Shown: piece by piece, positions 1 to 21,700 of the stretch
Numbering within the stretch: position 1 is the first letter of the stretch
Layout: each line of letters starts with the position of its first letter
Source of the DNA: Lates calcarifer
Lineage: Eukaryota; Chordata; Actinopteri; Centropomidae
NCBI RefSeq assembly: GCF_001640805.2
Contig: NC_066838.1
Coordinates: forward strand, 7,978,601 to 8,042,600
Direction: 5' to 3'
DNA: 64,000 nucleotides
Notes under the pieces: generated by a model
The model's database searches: none
What the model was told of the DNA's origin: nothing
Seen by the model: the letters and a program-made list of their open reading frames with translations, nothing else
Position numbers and translations under genes: made by a program

Positions 1-1674
1 TGCATCCCATTCAAGCTGAAACAACTCAGATTCTCCTCTGGTGAAAAGTCCAATTCACAGGACAGATTCTCTGCTGTTTACTGGCGTCCTTGTTGTGGTT
101 GTTGTTGTTGTTGTGGAGGCCAGGCATGCTATGAGGTTTTAGAGCTGGAGACAGACACCCTTCTGTGGCTGGACTCAGTATTATGACACTAGAGACAGTG
201 GGGTGTTTTCCTGCATTTTCGTCATCTATTTTTGTTCGCGTGTTTGAGATTCAGTGTTCCAGACGCAAGACTGCACTCATATGCTCATCATTACATCATA
301 CACTAATATTGGAAAAGAAGGGAAGTAGGGAGAAAAGTATAGGGGACAAAAAATACTATTTATGTTTGGAAGGATGTCTCTGGAGCAGTCGGAAACTTTA
401 CTGCAGGAAGAGTGTTTGAATCAAAATGTGGAAAGGAGGCAAAGAAGAATACTAAGTATGTTTTACAGCTTAAAGGGCAAATGTGATAAGTGGAGGGAGG
501 GAAGATGAGGAAGAGGACTGTCACCTTCTCAGCGCTTCTTTATGATTAGGGAGGAAGACTGCAGAGGTCAGAATGGAAGAATCTGAAAACTTGAAAGACG
601 TAGCCAGAAAAGAGGATGTGGAACAGAAAGAAAAGATGGGGAAGATGAGGGCTTCATATGGGATGGAGAGACCAAAAGACTCATCAACCATGTGAGACAG
701 GTCCCGGCTATATCAACCCTCAGACTGTCTGGACACAATTATGACTGAAAATGAGCTTGAAATGCTAGAACAAATAAACCAACGGCAGTGTGCTTAAACA
801 TAGAAATACCATCCATCTCAACAGGTCATTTGGTGTATATCTGAGTCATGAAGTTAGAGAAATACAAATAAAATCTAGGTTGAGATAATTTCACCTGCTG
901 TTAGTGCTGTTAGTTAAGGCCTTTAATCAAGGTTTATTTTATCTTTGCCAATGAGGTGATCTGTCTTAATTTGTGTTGTTTCAAGAAATTAATGCCAGAA
1001 GATGTGTGAAAGCAGGAGTCTTAACCTAGATTGTACATGTTTTATTAAGAGATTTGGGGAATGGAGTTTTTAACAGTCTAGCTCAGTATCAGGCACATTC
1101 TTGTGATTCAGTGTGAGTAATATTTGATAATGTCTACGTATTTCCCATTTTTTAAAATAAATAATTAAAAAAAATAAAATGCACTTGGTATCTCTCTAAA
1201 GCTCTAGCTATTGACCTTACAACCACTACAGATGGGAGCTAAATTCAGGGACAGCAGGCGTGACATTTAAGGGATGTTTTATAGGCACAATTTTTTATCC
1301 AAAGTTACTCTTGAACTCAAGAAAAAAAATGTAACCTTCATTGTGTCGATTGTATCATCCTCTGGGCTGTTTGGCTTTAATGGATAATAGTGAGAGAACA
1401 AAAAGCTCAAAGAAGAGTGTGGTGGGTGAGATTCTCAGTCCATGTATGAACTCAAAATAGATGTATGACTGAGCCACCAGGACGCCCAGCCCTGTCAGAT
1501 TAATTTGACAAATGCATTTCCACTATTTAGTGCTTAATTACCTCATCAACAAAAACACACTCTGTTTTAAAGAGGGTATGAAAACATGTTTTGTGATACT
1601 GAAGAAAATTAATCATGTTTTGACACCTCCATTCAGCCTTCCTAATCCATCATAGCTTGTATGAAAAAATTTGA

Positions 1675-3960
1675 ATGGAAGCCCAGTTTATCAGAAGGAG
1701 AAACAGAGGAGAAAGATAGTAGGGTAGAGCAGCGAGAAGACGGGGGCTGCTGCCTAGAGGAGGAGGGCTTAGAGAGAAAGAGGGGGAGTGAGAAAAGATG
1801 AAGTAGGTTAAGTATGAAGTGGGCAAAGGTTGTAGCATGAGGTGTTGACTGGACAAGAGAAGAGGGAAGGAGGATGGGATGAAGGTGGAGGTGGCGACCG
1901 AGAGAATAAAGGCGGTAGTTAGAGAAGGAGAGAAAGAGAGTGTGTTGAAGCTGTTATCAAAGTGTTATTGCTCTTACACTGTGAAAAATAAGGTGAGAGA
2001 GGAGAGGGAAGGAATATCTGATTAAGAGGGGAACTGGGTAGAAATTTTGCTTCAGGGTAGGAAAAGTAAAAAAGGTTAGAAATGGAGGATGAAGAAGCGA
2101 TGGGGGCCAGGGAGCACTGGCCAAAAGAAAGATGTTGTTCCCCAGGAAGAAATGAAAAAGTGAATATTTCAGATGTGGCTGGTATTTAAAGGTTATTTGA
2201 AACTTCTAAAGTGGAAATTGCATTAGCACAGGCAGACTTTGCCTGCTGTTATGCAAATGTCTGCCACAGCCTCCTCTCTACCACTAGTTTTATATTCCCC
2301 TTGAGCTACAGTACCCTGAAAGTGACACAAGGGAACATTTTTGCTCTATAGAGTGGAATAAGATTGGCTAATTAGTGTGGAAATGTGGAAATTCAGAAGA
2401 GAAGACAAGACAAAAGTAAGTTTTAAAAGTAAGAGAGATACTCACTGATCAGAAGCACTTTTCCTTACATCTCTTTACAATGTAGAAATTTTGTTTAAGT
2501 GCTACCAGAGAGTGTGGTCTAAAAAAAGATATATAGATAGACAGAAGGAGAGGAGAAGGACAAAAGGGATGTGATATTTATGAAGAAGGAAATACTACAG
2601 CCCAGACAAAAGGCCTCTTCCCTCATAGGACATGGAGGGGATGAGTGAGGTGAATTGAAGCTGAAAGAGTATGAGGGGTGATGGGACAGAGACAGGGAGG
2701 GGAGGAGGGGAAAATAGGGGTTAATAGGAAAGAACTGAGCATACAATAAGGTGGAGAGTGAGGGGAGGGGAGGGAGAGGTGGAAGGAGAAAATAACATGG
2801 AGGAGATGTGGAGGAAAAGTTTTACAAAAAGCAGAATGTGAGACTTTTTAAAAAGATGTACTTAATGTAAATTATTGGTTTGGCCAAGTGCCATATTAGT
2901 GCTGGCTAGATTCCCAGTCTTAAAGTTATTAAAAGAAGAATTACAGATGATATTTTCTCTCTAAATAGATGTAGGACATTCTCAAATAAGCATCATAAAA
3001 CTGAAAGTGTCCTTCCAAAATAATACATCAAGTTATTTCTTGGGGGAGGGAAATCTTCTTAGAAGTGCTTTTAGATTTCAGATACGCAGATGAATTTATT
3101 TTCAAATTGAAAATTTCACAAAAAACACACAGTTGAATGTCCTTCATTGCCACCTTGGGCATCTTCCAAATGGATATCTCAGTGTGGACATAAATGTTAA
3201 AGCTAAGAGAGACATCAAGATGGAGACAGAAGTGGCTAGATGGGAAAAAATGTGTCATTGAGAAAATAGATGGAGCGGCAAAAGGAATAGGGCCAATAGC
3301 CAAAGGGGCTAAAGGACTAGACAAGATGGAGACAGGGCTATTATTGGCAAATTACTGTGGTTGGCGAGGAGGAAATTAAGATGGGGAGTTTGGTCAGGAA
3401 GGTGACAAGGAGGAGGAGGAAGGGAGGGTGGAGATAGGAGGTGGATATTGGCATTCAGGGTGGCTGGGCAGGCAGGGAGGGAAAGAAGGAAGAGTGGAGA
3501 AATGAGGAGGTTAGGGGAGTCCCTCCGGGCACTGTGGCCAGACAATTAAGAGGAGGAGGAGGAGAAGGAGGAGGAGGAGAGAGATAGGGGCTGAGGCTGC
3601 AGGTCTGCGGGCTAGACAAGACTATCTTCCCTCAGGGGGAAACAGCCTCTTTTTGTTTAGAGAAGAAGACACAAGAACAATCCTCCAGAGAAAATAGGCC
3701 AGACAGACAGATGGACAGGGAGATGGAGGGAAGAAGAGATAGTGAGAGGGAGGGATGGGGACTGGGAGGGACGGCAAAAGTGAAAAACAAAGAGAAGGAG
3801 GAGATACCTAGAGGGATCCTGGGAAGTCCGGGTGGATTTGAGCAGAAAGGGACGGGGATGAGCACCTGAGGAAAAGATAGGAGACAGAAAGAAAAGGAGA
3901 GAAGTAGATTTAGAAAGAGACAAAGAAAAGCAGCTCAGAATGAGGGATTACTGTTAGTGG
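1675..3960 (+). repeat. Polypurine-rich (GGA/GAGA) block
   Basis: The plus strand is strongly biased to A and G over more than 2 kb, with near-pure purine runs around 1860-1940, 2690-2800, 3390-3600 and 3660-3760. The complementary strand therefore gives long Ser/Pro/Leu-rich spurious frames. Tandem GGA or AGGAGG units are seen near 3410-3440 and 3545-3580. It reads as simple-sequence DNA in the semaphorin intron. Confidence 0.7.
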
Positions 3961-4835
3961 AAGATGGTGGTCAGCTGTCTGACAGTGAAAGGGAAAAAGA
4001 TCAAAAAGATAAGAAGAGGGAGAAGAAAAGCAGAAATGATGTTACCTACGAACTGCACCATGATTAAACTGCTGTATTTTACATATTATGAAACTTTAAA
4101 TCCTTCCTGCTTCATCTTTATCAAACATTCACCTTGACTTGCCTGCTCAGATAATTGTGCAGACAGAAGCAGGCTGACCTCATATTTCCTGCACTCAGTG
4201 TTTATGATGAATGTGTGTGTGTGTGTGTTTTGCTTTCCCTCCCCCTTTAAAGACAAATGACATTATAGACCCTAGGGTTTAATAAAGCAAACAGAGATGT
4301 AGAAGCAAAGTGGAACAGCACTAAATCAGTTGTGATTTAAACTTGTCACAGAGTGATAAGACTGAATTTTTGCCAACCTGAGCTCTAAATAACTGAGACA
4401 TCTTCTTCAAAGTGTGCAAAAAGAAAAATGTTGTTCTGGCTGCGTCTTCCAAAGTTTAACTATGTTTTCATGTGGAGATGAATTCACAGTGAGATCCTGA
4501 GAAGAAAGAGAGCCTGACTAACTCTGAAGCACAAGGCAGCGACTCAGAGTTTCTCCCTACTGGGATTACCAAAGTTTGTATTAAGTTTACACACTACTTT
4601 TTCAATATTGAACTGACTATGTTTACTTCTAGGTGGCCTCCTTTCTACCTGGTTTTAAAACACAACACTTTGTTATACACAGGAAAATGAGATGTCTCTT
4701 TTCTTTACCAGCAAGCCATGTATCTGCCTTTACATTCATAACAGATTGTTACTTGGTATTTGGGGTATTTTTAGCAGCGTAGCTCTGTTGATGGTCATGT
4801 TGGTATGCTGGGTTTTCAGACGTTTGGTTCACATT

Positions 4836-5020
4836 GTTCCAGATTGAAATATCTTAACAACTACTGGATGGATTGCAATGAAATTTTATGCAGACCTTCA
4901 CTGTCCTCAGAGGATAAAAGATCATAATGTTGAATATTATGGTGTTATTACTAAACAACAACAACGTTAGCATTGTCACTGTGAGAATGTTAATGCACTG
5001 AGGCCAAAGCACTGTCATTT
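4836..5020 (+). repeat. Dispersed teleost repeat, copy 1
   Basis: The segment contains TACTGGATGGATTGC followed by a variant of 'ATGAAATTTT', then a GTTAGCATTGTCACTGTGAG-type stretch. The same modules recur at 16170-16440 and 24990-25510 in this window. I recognise the pattern as a decayed interspersed repeat common in percomorph fish. Its class (DNA transposon or SINE/LINE tail) is not determinable here. Confidence 0.5.
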
Positions 5021-6964
5021 GGGATCAGACTGGACTTGAGTGACTCACTATCACAAAATGGTATTATGAAACATGTCAGGTAGGGGCTAGCTGGTTAGCA
5101 TGTGAACTTCAGTAGAGGATAAGAAGTGATAGCAATGAAGATAAACAAGAGTTAACATTGGAGTTGCTTTCCACTGCTGGAGACAGCCCCTGGATGAGTA
5201 AAGGAATGTTTTGATGCTAAAATCGTAACGTTTCTTCTACACTGGTGAGTAAACAGCTGTTAATACTAACGTTAGCTATGTAGCGATAGCAAAAAGCACC
5301 TTTAAAGAAGCTGAGATATTGTAACCTGTTACAATTTCTGATCAGGATTTTCATTACCTGTGTGGGTATCTGTGTGCCAGGCACCTCTGTTGCATGTCAT
5401 CCCACTCTCTCTCCCTGTTCATGGGCTGTCTCTACTATCATCTATCAAATGAAGGCAAACAAGCCTCCCAGAAGTAGTTCTGATCAAGAAACTTTAAGTA
5501 CTCTCAGTATTTTTATACTTGAATACCTGTTATGCTCAGTCACCACCTGCTCCCTCTTATAGAAGACGCTGATGTTAACCTCAGAATTTATTGCATATAA
5601 ACTGGTTTACTCACTGTTTCTAGCATTTAGCCAGAATTTTTTTAGAATAAGACAAACATAAACAATAGAGCAGCTAATCACTACAATTGTTTGATTTGAT
5701 GTTGATGTCTTCTTGTGAATATCAGCCAAGCAGTATATGTAACCTACACATCTAACAAAAGTTTCATTGACATTTAGTCCAATTTTAACCTACATGGCTA
5801 GATAATGTTGACCTGAAAATCAGTACGTACTTGGCTCTAATGCATTTCTGGGAAATTGCTGTTCTTTTCCAGCAATTTTAAAGTAAACACCTTTATCCTG
5901 CTTATCGGTGCCTACCACAGTTTACTGTAACAAGCAACTGTCTGCCACTTTTTGGCCCGTTTCTTTCCTCTTCACCTCTGCACAGAAAAGCTTATTTACC
6001 ATTCCACAGCTCAAATGTGCGTCCTGCACACAAATGCCTTGTTGTTAACATGGTCCAAATATGGTTCTGACCACCTTTGTAGATCTTGTTTGGCATGATT
6101 AGATGTTGGGTGCGTATTTTGGTGCACTTACAAAAGGTTTTTATCTGTACTTTTCACTTTTCACAATCCGATCACCCGGTAAACATGTTCCCACCAGGTT
6201 TAAAGGGAGCCTCTCTTTCATCTGGACTGAAATGGCTTCCACCAGGCTGGCTGCATGGCTATAAAACTTAGCTCCGCAGGTTTAGATATAAATCTTCCAA
6301 TGCCCTTCTTTTGACTCTCTCGCTCATCCCTTCCGTGAAAAAACTTTGAGGTGCTTTGGATGAAAGCATTCACCAAACAGCCCATATATCACACGGAGTA
6401 ATAAAGCAAAGCTGCCATGAAAAAACTTTAAGAAGGCTAAGTAGAAGGGGAGTGAAAAAAGAAAATGGAGAGATGATAAAAAATTGTGATTAATGAAAGG
6501 AGTTGAAGACAGTGGGGTATTCTCTGGAAGATGTGAGCAGGAAAGAAAACTAGTTAGAAATGATAAGTGGATAGAGGGAGTGAAAAAAGATAGAGGGACG
6601 ATATACAGAGGGAGCAGTAGAGGACAGGAACAGAAGTAAAGAGATGTAACTGCATTGTAATTTAAAAGTAGGAGGAGGAAAAAATTAATTGCTAAAGAAA
6701 ATTTAATAATCAAGGAGTGATATATTAAATAAGGGATAAAGGAATGAGCAGCGTGTATGCTTCAGGCTACAGATTACCCATAGTCCTCTCTGCTCTGCCC
6801 TGAAGGGCCTGCTGATTGTGTGTGTGTCTATACGTACAGTATGAGTGTGTGTTCATGTGTATGCTTTGGTGCAGTTTCACATTTTGGTTTGTGTGTAGGT
6901 GCATGCATGTGGACGTACTTGCTTTTATTTCTCTTAGTTTGGTGTCTGTCATGGTGTGTGGCAT

Positions 6965-6987
6965 CTGTGTGTGTGTGTGTGTGTGTT

Positions 6988-7019
<32 letters not shown>
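6965..7019 (+). repeat. (GT)n microsatellite
   Basis: Nearly perfect GT dinucleotide repeat of about 55 bases, interrupted once by TTCACG at about 6986-6991. It lies in a wider GT-rich zone from about 6817. The Cys/Val frames it opens are artefacts. Confidence 0.9.
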
Positions 7020-7682
7020 ATGAGATGAGATTAGACTTCCTGCAGGGCTGTGGTTCCATGGAGGCCACCTGAAGCAGCAGGAACGGCAGGAATGTGGGAA
7101 TAGTGATACGCTTCATATCCCCGTCACCACAACAACATCTCTGCCTCAGTGTGGGAGAGGAGAGGAGAAGAGAAGAGGAAAGACAACAGAGGAGAATAAA
7201 AGTAGAAACAAACCCAAACCTTGATTTTAAACATCCCTTACTGCTGCAAACGTTGCCAAATTCTTTGTATCTCAACATCAACCTGAATACTTTTCAGTTA
7301 AAACCCTTTTATAGAGTTTAGTTTTTCTAGACTTTTTCCTAAGTCATTTGTCAACCGTACCCCAGGAGCCAAGGCAAGTCATGTATTTATAGATTATCAC
7401 AGCGTGCCACACAGGAAACAAAGGGCTCTGTTCTCTACCATTGTGATTGGATGATAAAAACATTCCGAACTCTTATCTTAGACAAAAGTGCAAAACAGAA
7501 AATCTTTGATTTATTGTGGTTCAAATAAACTTTGAAAACCAAGGTCGAGCTGTGACGGCTGACAACTGAATTATACAACATTGAACAACGTTAGAAATAC
7601 AGCGACAATGTTGAAAATGTGATTAACTATGATGCACATGTGTCACAAAATCAAACATTTGAACACTATGTGTCAGTTTAAT

Positions 7683-7737
7683 GTTCTTGAACACAAGAAC
7701 TCAAAATACATTGCACTCACACAATTTGTGAGTGCAA
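7683..7737. repeat. Two adjacent perfect inverted repeats
   Basis: The first hairpin has arms GTTCTTG (7683-7689) and CAAGAAC (7694-7700) with a 4-base loop. The second has arms TTGCACTCACA (7711-7721) and TGTGAGTGCAA (7727-7737) with a 5-base loop. Both are perfect and only ten bases apart, inside the semaphorin intron. No function can be assigned. Confidence 0.6.
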
Positions 7738-9117
7738 AGTTGGGCGACTGGTGTCTCCTATATCATAAAAATTTCATGGCTCATTGTAAAACTGCTTTGC
7801 TGTGACAGTAGGGTCCCCATTTGACCAATTAATGGATTTTGGCTGGATTTGTAGGCTAGTTTGTGTCAACTGGACTGCAAGATAAGGAGTTTTGGAAGTC
7901 AGGAATACTGCTCTACAACATGTGGAGTCTCACAAACAAATAGTCACATATGCTATAATATTTGATAATTTAGTTTGTGAGTTTGTAAACTAGAGATATG
8001 TTTTGGTTTCCTGAGTTTCCATCTGTTTATTTGTTTGTGTCTTTTCCTGTCAATCTGTTCATGAATATTTTCATCTATTTGTGACATGCTTTGTAATTCA
8101 AGACATTAAAATGCCATTACATTAGCCCAAGAAGAGAAACCACAGTATGTGGATTATATAGGATGGATAAATAGCAGTCGTGTTTTTGTGTTACACACGC
8201 TATCTCAAACATCACTTTGTTGGGGGCACGCTCACCAAAGTGTTACTCCCTAGTGCTAGTAGTCAAAAGTAGTGGTCAAAACTCTGCCAGATACCTTTAA
8301 TTAAACCTTTGTGTGATTTATTCTTTGTAGTAAATTCATTTTTATCAGTTTTGTAGTTGACCGGCTCTGAAGTATGGTCCAAGTGAGTACATAAAGCTTT
8401 AATTGGTTTAAATTATCAAAGCTACAATTCAAAGATGCATCATCTCTCTAAAATTTGTCAAGATCAGACCCTTGACATCTAATATATCTTGTTCAAATTA
8501 AAGCTCAAATGTTAGACCACATTTTTAAAAATCCACATTTCACTACTTTCTCAAATTTGAACCAGTAGTGTGTGAGCTATCAGGTTTTAAAGACAGACAG
8601 ATGGAAAGACTGAAAATCAACACTGATTGCACTGCATGAGGGACACTGCGCAGTTGGAGCAACACCAAAGTGAGAAAAACGTATCAAATGCGATCCACTG
8701 TGTTTGAAATAAAAAGTGAGGGCTGAGGCGTGGTGTTAGTGTGTGTGACAGCAGGTGTTGTTCTCCTGTGGCGGGCTCGGCTCTCAGCTCTCCCACTGTG
8801 GCTGGTTATTAATGGCTACAGATTCATTACAAGCAGCCAGTCAGCCATGCTGCCAGCACGCCCAACGCTATTAGTCACACAGTCAGACTGATAGATTCAC
8901 ACACACATAATGAATATCAAATACCACCCCCCAAACACACAAACATAGACAGTTACAGAGACTCATGAACATTACACTCATACAGTTTATGCAAACTTTC
9001 TCCAGTAATGTTGCAACTTGTTTTTTTTATTAAGGTTTCACTTGTGCTTTACCTCTTTGTCTCTTTTCATTCTCCTTCTCCTCATCTCTCCCTCCTCTCC
9101 TTATTCTCTTCATCCAG

Positions 9118-18447
<9,330 letters not shown>

Positions 18448-18770
18448 ATGCATCATGCAGCAGGAGGGCGAGTTTTCAGTGACTTAATCACACACACACT
18501 TATGTTAACACTAATACACACATACACAAACAAACATGTACACACACATACACAAACAAACATGTACACACACACACACACACACACATACTGTATGTAC
18601 AGAGACTACGACATGAGCATGCACTTATCTACAAACAAAAAAAGGCATCCTTTCATTATAGCAACAAACTTTCAAACTAAGCTACACACAAACACCTGAA
18701 GTATGTACAGGAGGATGTGAACAGTAAAGACTGTTTCATTAGGACAAAAGACTTTGTGAATAAAAAAGAA
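18448..18770 (+). other. Proximal 3' UTR of the semaphorin gene
   Basis: It follows the TGA at 18445-18447. It is CA-rich (18486-18595) and contains a perfect two-copy tandem of a roughly 24-base unit built on ACACATACACAAACAAACATGT (about 18517-18566). It ends near a possible poly(A) signal. Class 3 semaphorin transcripts often have longer 3' UTRs, so the true end may lie further right. Confidence 0.6.
18759..18764 (+). terminator. Candidate poly(A) signal AATAAA (semaphorin)
   Basis: First AATAAA after the semaphorin stop codon, about 310 bases downstream. Other AATAAA hexamers occur further on, so use is not certain. Confidence 0.4.
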
Positions 18771-21700
18771 AAGTAGAATACATTAGATTGCAAAGCATGC
18801 TGAATGAAGGATGGATGGCATGTCCAGATCCCCCAGTTGGACTGACTCTGTTTTGTGACTAGGACATTAAAAGGGATGTTTTGGATTTGGAGCTTTTACA
18901 GAGAAGAAAAATAGGAGTCTTGTTCCAAAGTTTAGCATCTTAAAAAAAAAAAAATCCAACTCTTCCGAAGTGATTGCTGTCTTAAAGGACCACCATACAA
19001 TTTTGCATGTTTTAGCCCATTAATTACAAATCACACGCCAATAATTCTCTAAAACACAGCAGATGTTTTTAGATTGATTTCCTACCTTCCAGGCAGACAC
19101 TGGTTTCTATTAATGTTGTGTTATTGCAGTTGTGAAAAGTATTTTTCAAGCTTTCCTTTGTGATGCACTCATATTTCAAGGACACTCTTTGCTAGGATGG
19201 AGGGTCAACTGCTAATCATCGATGAGATAATGCTGGAACTGTTGTAAAGTAAACAATAAGAGGACAAAGAACACACTTATGTGCTGAAAACAATTTGATT
19301 GTTGTATGGCAGCTAACTGTCAAATCAGCTGTCAGAGTGTTCGTAATACAACAGCAGCTAAGTAGTAGTGGTTAATCTGTGTGATGGAGTGCCTATTGAT
19401 CTGAACACCTACAGTATATTTTGGAAACCTATCAGCAGTGATTGATAATTAAAGGGCTACAACCTTTAAAGTTACATTATTAGCTATCAAGGTAATTGTT
19501 TGACACAGCAACAACTTTAGGAAAGAAATGATGGTTGTGAATAGCAGTAAATAGCAGTAAATATGTGTATTTTTCCTCTGAGGAATATGTGACATTCTGG
19601 GATGAAATCTTTGAAGCAGCTCACCTACAGTGAGAGTTGTGTTGGTTTCTTCAGATAGGTGGGGTCTGACCACAAGATGACTGACTGCGACCACAAAGAT
19701 GAAAGGCAGAGAAAAGCACGACAGTGGCTTTGATGAGGCTACAGATCTACTTTCCCAGATCATTAGTGTTCTGTGTTGCAGCCGTACAAACACACTGAAG
19801 GAGATGTTTCCATTATGTTCTCCTCAACTTTTGGTTCAGTAATGTTAGCTGGTGAGGTTTACAGACATTGGTGGTACTGATTTTATGCCACGCAGCAGAA
19901 AGCAGTTTAGTATAGGTGTGGGAAAAAAGTCAGCAAAATGAAGGTGGATCTGGTGTGTCAGAAGAAATGCTCAGTCCTATTTTGAGTGTTGGTTTGGTTT
20001 GCCTGGAGTCTCACATGAGTGCAGTGTACAGATTTAGGAAACGTGTTAGGGTTTATTTTATTATATGACGAAAGTAACGTCTGCACATCAACTCCAGTCC
20101 ATAGACGAATCTACTAATCTACATTTTTTGCTACGTGTGTTTCTGGGAAAGAATGGTGTTGCTGCTATTATATGAGGCACGATCAAGCCTTTACAGTAAC
20201 TAAAAAAAATTACATTAAATTTCCTCATGACATCCCTGACTGGATGTGTTTTAAATGGCTTTAATGAGTCTAAGAGTCATAATCAGGATCAGCGCTGCCA
20301 GACATTTTTGGCAAACCACAGAGAGTTTTTCTAATTGGTAGTGTTTAAAATCATTTTTCTCGCAAGTAAAAACTGAATATTTTGTGGCTTCTGTATCTAT
20401 CAGGCAAAAAAAGTTTTACTGTAACTTTGGTCGTGACAGTAAAATCTAAACTCAGCACACTGAACCATCTAAAAAGTTTTTCAATAATGTTTGATACAAC
20501 ACAGACAAGAAAACACGTTTCAAAGAGGACCATACTATGAACTGAACTACCAAGAGACTCTGTACAGAACATGCATGTTTCTCAAACTATGGCTCAAGAC
20601 CCAAAATGGGCCACTGGTGACTTTGAGTGGAGTAATATGTTGCTGGTCCTGCAGCTCCAGCCTGTAATGACATCTAGCTGTAAATTATGAAGCAGGCCCA
20701 GTGTATAATAAAGAAGCCTTTATTATACAAAGCTGGAACTTGAGAAAGTGCTGCACAGGACTGGCGCCAAGTGGATCTGAGCGTCTTCAGTGACTTTGCA
20801 AAGCAGTAAATTGTAATTTGTTCTTAATGTTAAAATGTTAAACCAACACAACTTGTTCCACCTCTATTTAACTTTCTGCTTAGTGATATTTATTTGTTTA
20901 ATCTGGAGTGAAAATGCTTGTTTCGGACATGGTGAGGTCAGGTTTTTGGGAAACACTTCAAGCTGTCCATCAGGTCACAAACCAGATACTTATTTAACAC
21001 GTAACATGTGTTTGTTGGTCTGTCTTTTTGTGCATGTACTGTATGTTTGTGTGCCCACAGATAGAAGCGCACTGCACAGTGCTCTTCTTCATTCTCTTTG
21101 CAAGATTTCCAGAGAATCTTGCCCATCAAAGTCAAAACTCATTCAGCTGGAGGCCAGGGGAACTATTGTGTTTAAAATTTGATGCATTGTTTCTGTTTCT
21201 CTGATAGTTTCCTAGAACAATGGACACAAACCAAATGCTCCGACGTCCAGCTTGAGCTCAACAGCGGTATTGTGCGGATGTTTACAGATCACACTGCATT
21301 AGGGATGAAAATATCTAATGTTACTGATGTTTAAAAGATTCATGCGAGAGAAGGGAGTGGGAGAAGGAGAAAGCTGGGCAGACTAAGTTAAAACTTGATT
21401 TTGTTTGGTTTACTGGAAGAAGATGCATTTACATGCATGGTTAAGGCCAATAATAACAGCCTCTGATATTTTCATATATTTAATTTCATCCCACAATGAT
21501 GATGCTGAGCACGCAATCCCGCCTATATTAGTGTAAATATATCCCATGATGGGCCCTGCAGGATCCCAGTCCCTTTGCTCTGCTGGCTCTATGTATTTCC
21601 GTGTCTGTGTCTGTGTCTGTGTGTGTGCACGCTTGTACAGTATGTATCTGTATGTCTTTGTGTGTGTTTAACATTAGTGGGACCAGAGTGAGAGGTTCTG

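Larger units (their letters stand above)
1..9117 (+). other. Long upstream intron of the semaphorin gene
   Basis: No exon of the semaphorin or of any other gene could be recognised here. The first semaphorin exon seen (9118) begins inside a codon in the middle of the Sema domain, so this stretch is inferred to be the 3' part of an intron whose upstream exons lie left of the window. It holds a purine-rich block (about 1675-3960), a teleost dispersed repeat near 4840-5020, a GT microsatellite near 7 kb and two adjacent perfect hairpins at 7683-7737. The short open frames here have low-complexity translations and no family resemblance. Confidence 0.6.

Noticed and set aside
6817..7019. Cys/Val-rich ORFs near 7 kb as cysteine-rich peptides
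   Set aside because: Direct product of the GT microsatellite.
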